From NCBI GenBank assembly GCA_964540765.1, contig CAZINW010000003.1:32455-96454 (forward strand): a DNA stretch of 64,000 nucleotides, given 5' to 3'. Made by a program: the position numbers and the translations under genes. The notes under the pieces were generated by a model. That model saw only the letters and a program-made list of their open reading frames with translations. It did not search any database and had not been told where the DNA came from. Below, piece after piece: positions 59,956 to 64,000 of the stretch (the stretch's first letter is position 1; every line of letters begins with the position of its first letter). The DNA comes from CAZJLN01 sp964540765. Lineage in GTDB: Bacteria; Chloroflexota; Anaerolineae; Anaerolineales; Anaerolineaceae.

Positions 59956-60510
59956 ATGCAGCGCCACACAAAAACCCTACTTTGGATCCTTCCCATCGCA
60001 GGGATCTTATTGGGACTGGCAGGCGCTTATATAAGCATCTATGGCCTTTATCATACCTGGCATTTTATCGGAAACCCATCAGAAAAAATATCAAGAATCA
60101 TTGGCACGGGCAGTAACGGAAAGTTAATGGTTGAAACTGAATCGGGAAATATTTATTCGTTTCTTTTTTATAATAATGCTCGGATTTGGAACAAAGAGGA
60201 AAACCTTGAAATGGAAATTGATCCAGACCTGGAATCCTCAGGTGAATACATATCTTTGCCATTATTGAGAAAAATAGATCAATTATATGTACAGGAAATT
60301 ATTTATTCAACAGAAAACAGAGGCTTTGTTAAATTTGCATTGGTTGATGAAAACCTGTGGATGTATGAACATGTTTTTGCCACTTATGATGGATTCTTTC
60401 TCATTCTTTTTCCGTTTTTTGGGTTAATCATGGGAAGCATCATTGATTTGATCATCTATGGAATTTATTTGCATCAAAAACACAAGAAAAGAAATTTAGA
60501 AAAGATTTGA
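59956..60510 (+). CDS. Small membrane protein of unknown function
   Basis: A 184-residue protein with one helix near residues 11-31, an extracytoplasmic middle, and a second helix near 148-170, followed by a basic tail (HQKHKKRN). A strong AAGGAGG precedes the ATG. No family recognised; the topology would put both ends inside the cell with the middle domain outside. Confidence 0.75.
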   Translation: MQRHTKTLLWILPIAGILLGLAGAYISIYGLYHTWHFIGNPSEKISRIIGTGSNGKLMVETESGNIYSFLFYNNARIWNKEENLEMEIDPDLESSGEYISLPLLRKIDQLYVQEIIYSTENRGFVKFALVDENLWMYEHVFATYDGFFLILFPFFGLIMGSIIDLIIYGIYLHQKHKKRNLEKI

Positions 60511-60855
60511 TATTGTTCAGGAATAAATTTCGTACTGCATTCCAGCGAGAAGCGGTGTGAATGCCACGACTATAAAAGGTTACGTTCAACACCGAAACTA
60601 CGTAGGTTGGGTGAAGGGTATCTCATAATCAATCGCATTGCAATTGTATTTCGCTCAACCCGCCTTTACATACCCATAACCCAACATTTATTACGTTCTC
60701 CTTTGTTGGGCTACGGGCAGGCTCAGGTCTGCAAATCGCTTACCCATTGCCTTGCAATCCTAAGCATCCAGCCCTCCACCCAACCTAACGCTAAAAATTG
60801 GTGCGCTCAAATGCGGAGCTCACCCTACAGTTTTTACTTTTTTAAGCGTCTGCCT
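60511..60855. other. Repeat-like noncoding region
   Basis: No gene seen. Imperfect inverted stretches lie around CTACGTAGGTTGGGTGAAG and the later GGGTTATGGGTATG-type words, plus GGTGCGCTCAAATGCGGAGC followed by TCACCCTAC, a pattern resembling dispersed intergenic repeats of other bacteria. Confidence 0.5.
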
Positions 60856-61326
60856 TTACTTCCCCAACGGCATCAGTAGCCACACGATGATCGAAACCAG
60901 CAGCCCAAAGATGATTCCCCCGAATGCCTCGCCCGGAGAGTGCCCGATCATCTCGCGTAAATCCTTAATATCTTCTTCATGCCAGGCCTTATTCTCAATG
61001 TAATTATTGATGATCATGTTGATGCGCTGTGCCTGCAGTCCCGCCTGGCGCCTTACGCCGGTGGCATCATAGATCACGACCCCCGCAATTGCCAGCGCCA
61101 GCACAAAAACCGGGCTATCGAAGCCGTGGTAATGCCCGATGCTGACTGCCACAGCCGTCATCAGGGCGGAGTGTGAGGAAGGCATGCCCCCTGCGCTGGC
61201 AAGCAGCGCCCAATTCCATTCCTTCGTGCGCATGTACTCCACAGGCACTTTAATCGCCTGCGCCAAAATCCATGCAAAAAAGGCGGCGATCGCAATCGGG
61301 CTGGTGAAAATGGCTACTAATGGCAT
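60856..61326 (-). CDS. Divergent PAP2-family (DUF212) membrane protein
   Basis: A 156-residue membrane protein. The segment GGMPSSHSALMTAVAVSIG carries the PSSHSA motif of the divergent PAP2 (DUF212) family, followed by GVRRQAGLQAQ and a terminal HSPGEAFGG. Four or five helices. The family lacks some PAP2 residues and its activity is unknown. It starts four bases after the xseB stop. Confidence 0.9.
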   Translation of the reverse strand: MPLVAIFTSPIAIAAFFAWILAQAIKVPVEYMRTKEWNWALLASAGGMPSSHSALMTAVAVSIGHYHGFDSPVFVLALAIAGVVIYDATGVRRQAGLQAQRINMIINNYIENKAWHEEDIKDLREMIGHSPGEAFGGIIFGLLVSIIVWLLMPLGK

Positions 61327-61329
61327 AGT

Positions 61330-61566
61330 TCAGTCCTCGTTTGCGCTTTCCAGGGTATCCTGCCCAGCCGTGAGGGTGTTTACCTTCAGCTCGGCTTGTT
61401 CCAGCAGCCGGCTGCAGTGCTTCACTAAAAGCTGCCCCTGCTGGAAGAGTTGCAGTGATTCCTCGAGCGCAAGCTCCTGTGATTCAAGTTGGGTGACCAC
61501 CTGCTGCAGGGCAGCAAAGGCGCTTTCGTAATTCATGGCTTCAATTTCAATCTTGTTATCAGGCAT
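61330..61566 (-). CDS. xseB: Exodeoxyribonuclease VII small subunit
   Basis: A 78-residue helical protein with the family pattern NYESAFAALQQVVTQLESQE and LQLFQQGQLLVKHC. It combines with XseA to form exonuclease VII, which degrades single-stranded DNA. I chose ATG 61566 because GGAG lies eight bases upstream, inside the end of xseA. The overlap with xseA is eight bases. Confidence 0.93.
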   Translation of the reverse strand: MPDNKIEIEAMNYESAFAALQQVVTQLESQELALEESLQLFQQGQLLVKHCSRLLEQAELKVNTLTAGQDTLESANED

Positions 61567-62800
61567 GGTGTGTCTCCTGTTCGTTTGTAGTAATCTGTGC
61601 ATTTAGCAGTCCATCGCGCACCTGCAGCTTGACCTGGTCGCCGGGGTTCCCCTGTGCCACGCGGCTGATGACGCTGTTATCGGCTGCACGGGTGATGATG
61701 GCATAACCGCGGTTCAAGACCGCCTGGGGGTTGAGAGCTTCCAGACGGCCGGCAAAGCTTTCCAGGCGCAGGCGCTGAGTGTGCTGCTGGGATGCAAATG
61801 CCCTGTCATTACGCATCGAATATTCATCCAGACGCTGGCGGTACCTGTAGATCTGCATCTGCGGCGAGAGGCGCTTCAATTGGACAGCACTGTTCACGAG
61901 CCCATCCTGCAGCACAGCGATGTGCTCTTCCACCAGGTCTGAAAGCTGTCGGGATAGCTCCTGCAGGTCGGCTGCCAGATCCAACACAGTGTAAGGTGTG
62001 GCAAGCTCAGCAGCAGCCGTGGGCGTAGGTGCGCGCAGGTCAGCCACGAAATCGGCAATGGTGAAGTCGGTCTCGTGCCCAACACCGGAGATGACCGGTG
62101 CATGCGAAGCATAGATGGCACGCGCCACTTTTTCGTCGTTGAAAGCCCACAGGTCTTCCATCGAGCCTCCACCGCGCACCACCAGGATCACGTCCGGTGT
62201 CACTTCTCGGTTGAGCAGTTGGATGGCTGCCACGATGCCGTCCGGAGCTTCAACGCCCTGCACAGGGGTGGGTGTCAGGAAGACGGACGCAAGCGGCAGT
62301 CGGCGGCTGAGGGTATTGAGAATGTCCTGGATGGCGGCGCCGGTGGCAGAGGTGACCACGCCGATTGTTTTGGGCAGCTCCGGGATGGAACGTTTATGGG
62401 CTTCGTCAAAGAGCCCCTCGGCTTCCAGCAGGGCTTTCAGGCGCAGGAATTCCTGATAGAGGGCGCCCTCGCCAGCCGGGCGCATGCTGTCAATGTAGAG
62501 CTGCACCTGCCCGCCCACCTCGTAGACGTTCATCGAGCCGTGTGCCTCCACTGCCATACCATCGTGCGGGCTGAAATGCAGGCGCAGTGTCTGTGCCTTC
62601 CACATCACGCAGCGCATGGCAGCCTCACTGTCCTTGAGGGTGAAATACAGGTGACCGGATGCCGGGCGTGAGAAGTTGGAGATCTCACCGCGCACCCATA
62701 CATCCTGCAGTATCTCGTCTTCTTCCAGCAACTCGCGCAGGCGGCGCACCAACTGGCTGATGCTGAGGATGGGAGGGGCGAAAAAGTCAAAGCTGTCCAT
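61559..62800 (-). CDS. xseA: Exodeoxyribonuclease VII large subunit
   Basis: A 413-residue nuclease subunit. An N-terminal OB-fold (WVRGEISNFSRPASGHLYFT) precedes the catalytic core with GVVTSATGAAIQDI, VVRGGGSMEDLWAFNDEKVA, VISGVGHETDFTIADFVAD and PTPTAAAE. The C-terminal part has the coiled-coil that binds XseB. Length is typical. It is followed by xseB and the DUF212 gene in one operon. Confidence 0.95.
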   Translation of the reverse strand: MDSFDFFAPPILSISQLVRRLRELLEEDEILQDVWVRGEISNFSRPASGHLYFTLKDSEAAMRCVMWKAQTLRLHFSPHDGMAVEAHGSMNVYEVGGQVQLYIDSMRPAGEGALYQEFLRLKALLEAEGLFDEAHKRSIPELPKTIGVVTSATGAAIQDILNTLSRRLPLASVFLTPTPVQGVEAPDGIVAAIQLLNREVTPDVILVVRGGGSMEDLWAFNDEKVARAIYASHAPVISGVGHETDFTIADFVADLRAPTPTAAAELATPYTVLDLAADLQELSRQLSDLVEEHIAVLQDGLVNSAVQLKRLSPQMQIYRYRQRLDEYSMRNDRAFASQQHTQRLRLESFAGRLEALNPQAVLNRGYAIITRAADNSVISRVAQGNPGDQVKLQVRDGLLNAQITTNEQETHHA

Positions 62801-63351
62801 ATTAGAAAAGGATAAGCGAGAACAGCTTGCCTGTCAATAAGCAGAGATGCAACATATTTCCGAGAAACCCTGTGCTGCACGACTTTTCTTCCTCGTGGAT
62901 CTGGCACATGCATGTTGTTAGCTAAGCTTAAGCACAGATGCATGAGGGATCCTTTTAATAGTTCAGGATTGATCCGGGTCAGTTGTATCAATCCATCAGA
63001 GTGAATGATAGGTATGATCGTGCATATCTTCCCAGTTATTTTGCGTAAATTTGTGAGGGTGTTGAAAATCAACTGTCGCCGCATGGGGTCGCGGACAAAT
63101 CCAATACATTGCCGAAGGCATGCTTCGCGTCCTCGGGTGGGGGTCATAAAACCCAGAACTTCTTTTTCAACACCCAACACTCTCGCTGCCAACACTCTCT
63201 CGCTCTCTCGCTTGACAATATTGTAATAAATATTTACAATGTTTTCTTATTGTTTCATTTATTACCTTCTAATGGAACCGGCCAGAAATGAATTGAAATT
63301 GGGAGACCGGTATGAGAATATCGATCTTAATAGATAGCTTCTAGTAGTCAG
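62801..63351. other. Long gap with no recognised gene
   Basis: 551 bases between xseA and the IS630 transposase. Open frames on both strands have no similarity I can place. A GC-rich stretch (CGCCGCATGGGGTCGCGG at about 63079-63096) interrupts AT-rich sequence, and the element border of the transposase should lie near its right end. I see no terminal inverted repeat with confidence. Confidence 0.5.
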
Positions 63352-64000
63352 TCACGCAGAAATTGATGGATAAAGGTGAAGCAATTTGATTCGAGCGTCA
63401 TCGGTATGGAATTGCCAATTAATGATCGCATGGATACCGTTTCTCTCATTGACAATAGCTTGGACCTCATTTTCGAGGATGGTTTCGCTAGGTATGTGCT
63501 GCTTCAATTTTCTACTAAATACACTTAACTCAATTTCTGCCATGTCCAACCAACTACCATGTTTAGGCGTGAAATGAAATTCCAGTTTTTTGAGAATCCG
63601 GCGTGCTTCTTGTGGCGGAAATGCTTCGTACAGAGAAGCTGGTTTATGCGTGCCGAGGTTGTCCATAACAACTCGGATCAGGACAGCATTTGGATAGAGC
63701 ACATCCACCAGCCATTTCATGCATTGTGCAAAATCAACCATGGTATGTCGTTCTGTGATTCTTACATACCGTTTCCCAGACAAAGGCTCATAAAGCATGT
63801 TCAAGTTGCGAACGCCATTGCGTTTGTACTCATAATCGTAGCGTCTCTTGTACCCTGCTTTGCTTGGGTATCCCAAACGAGTTTCTTCAATCAACTGTTT
63901 CTGTCCTTCATCAAAACAAACCTGAGGGCAACTGACATCGTAGGGTCGTTCATATTGATCCAGAACATCTTCCATGCAAGCCACATATTCCGCACTGGCT
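63352..64000 (-). mobile_element. IS630-family transposase, cut by the right edge
   Basis: The minus-strand frame is open past the window edge (upstream residues A-S-A-E-Y-V-A-C), so the visible part is the C-terminal catalytic domain of an IS630/Tc1-mariner-type DDE transposase. CFDEG (first Asp), RVVMDNLGTHKPASLYEAF (second Asp) and HGSWLDMAEIELSVF (catalytic Glu) are intact. The end of the element at the left is not resolved. Confidence 0.9.

Noticed and set aside
62605..63195. A 196-residue open frame on the minus strand overlapping the xseA N-terminus.
   Set aside because: XseA's conserved OB-fold is in another frame of the same strand. The remaining part has no recognisable family and no good ribosome site. 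I list the gap as unexplained instead.
1..64000. CRISPR arrays, rRNA, riboswitches or a replication origin.
   Set aside because: No array of regularly spaced repeats was found. The repeats seen are isolated or in two tandem units; no rRNA, aptamer-like or DnaA-box cluster was visible by eye.

Overview
The window looks like chromosomal DNA of a Chloroflexota bacterium, most probably class Anaerolineae. This is an inference from the gene set and style: a bactofilin next to ProS, lipoprotein-type solute-binding proteins with no TonB/outer-membrane transport genes, S41 and YugP-type peptidases, many small HAD/PIG-L/ROK-like enzymes, and many short degenerate repeats between genes. It has one tRNA gene, no rRNA and no CRISPR array. 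Most of it is moderately GC-rich housekeeping sequence. The exceptions are a restriction-modification island (about 53.2-55.7 kb) and parts of the sugar locus, which are clearly richer in AT.

Layout. 0-2.7 kb: SWIM-finger protein, PAP2 phosphatase, DMT transporter, and a tRNA-Ser(CGA) whose 3' end is repeated in tandem next to it. 2.7-9.5 kb: beta-CASP nuclease, RNase D, Dtd, a divergent PyrD/PyrK-like pair, ProS and bactofilin. 9.6-15.3 kb: E1-alpha, E1-beta and a protein that joins a lipoyl domain and a subunit-binding domain to a NeuD/PglD-type sugar acyltransferase, with an alkyladenine glycosylase, a GalE-like epimerase and a glycerophosphodiesterase upstream. 15.6-36.3 kb: thirteen genes on the minus strand, mostly overlapping or tightly packed, forming a carbohydrate locus. 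It holds a GH94 phosphorylase, two solute-binding proteins, two MalF/MalG permease pairs, a DUF5696-like protein, an NHL-TPR-Yip1 membrane protein, two glycoamylase-domain (GH144-like) proteins, a LacI regulator and a GH35 enzyme. A perfect 24-bp palindrome upstream of the first gene is the likely LacI operator. The GH144 + GH94 + GH35 set points to beta-1,2-glucan (sophoro-oligosaccharide) use. No ATPase gene is present, so a shared ABC ATPase must be encoded elsewhere.

36.5-47.8 kb: a decayed GH9 cellulase end, SurE, an S41 peptidase, a zinc peptidase, a RAYT transposase relic, a RelE/Phd toxin-antitoxin pair, a PIG-L/ROK-like pair, a frameshifted AAA-DUF4143 gene, a HAD phosphatase, a LOG-like protein and a CbpA-like co-chaperone. 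47.8-53.1 kb: PlsC, HAD phosphatase, an anchored HExxH protein, SixA with a lysine tail, and a class III cyclase-like gene split by a 20-bp palindromic insertion and coupled to an unknown gene. 53.2-55.7 kb: TdeIII-like restriction enzyme and its methyltransferase. 55.8-64 kb: Mth938-like protein, YdjM-like membrane protein, M3 oligoendopeptidase, a broken lipoprotein gene, a small membrane protein, a DUF212 protein, XseB/XseA, and an IS630-type transposase running off the right edge.

The two most striking systems are the E1/lipoyl-NeuD operon, which suggests a 2-oxoacid dehydrogenase rewired to acylate a sugar, and the beta-glucan locus with its DUF5696/NHL-Yip1 genes placed between two permease pairs. 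A minute palindromic element (core of 16 bases, four copies) is also notable: it has inserted in frame into one gene and has shifted the frame of another.
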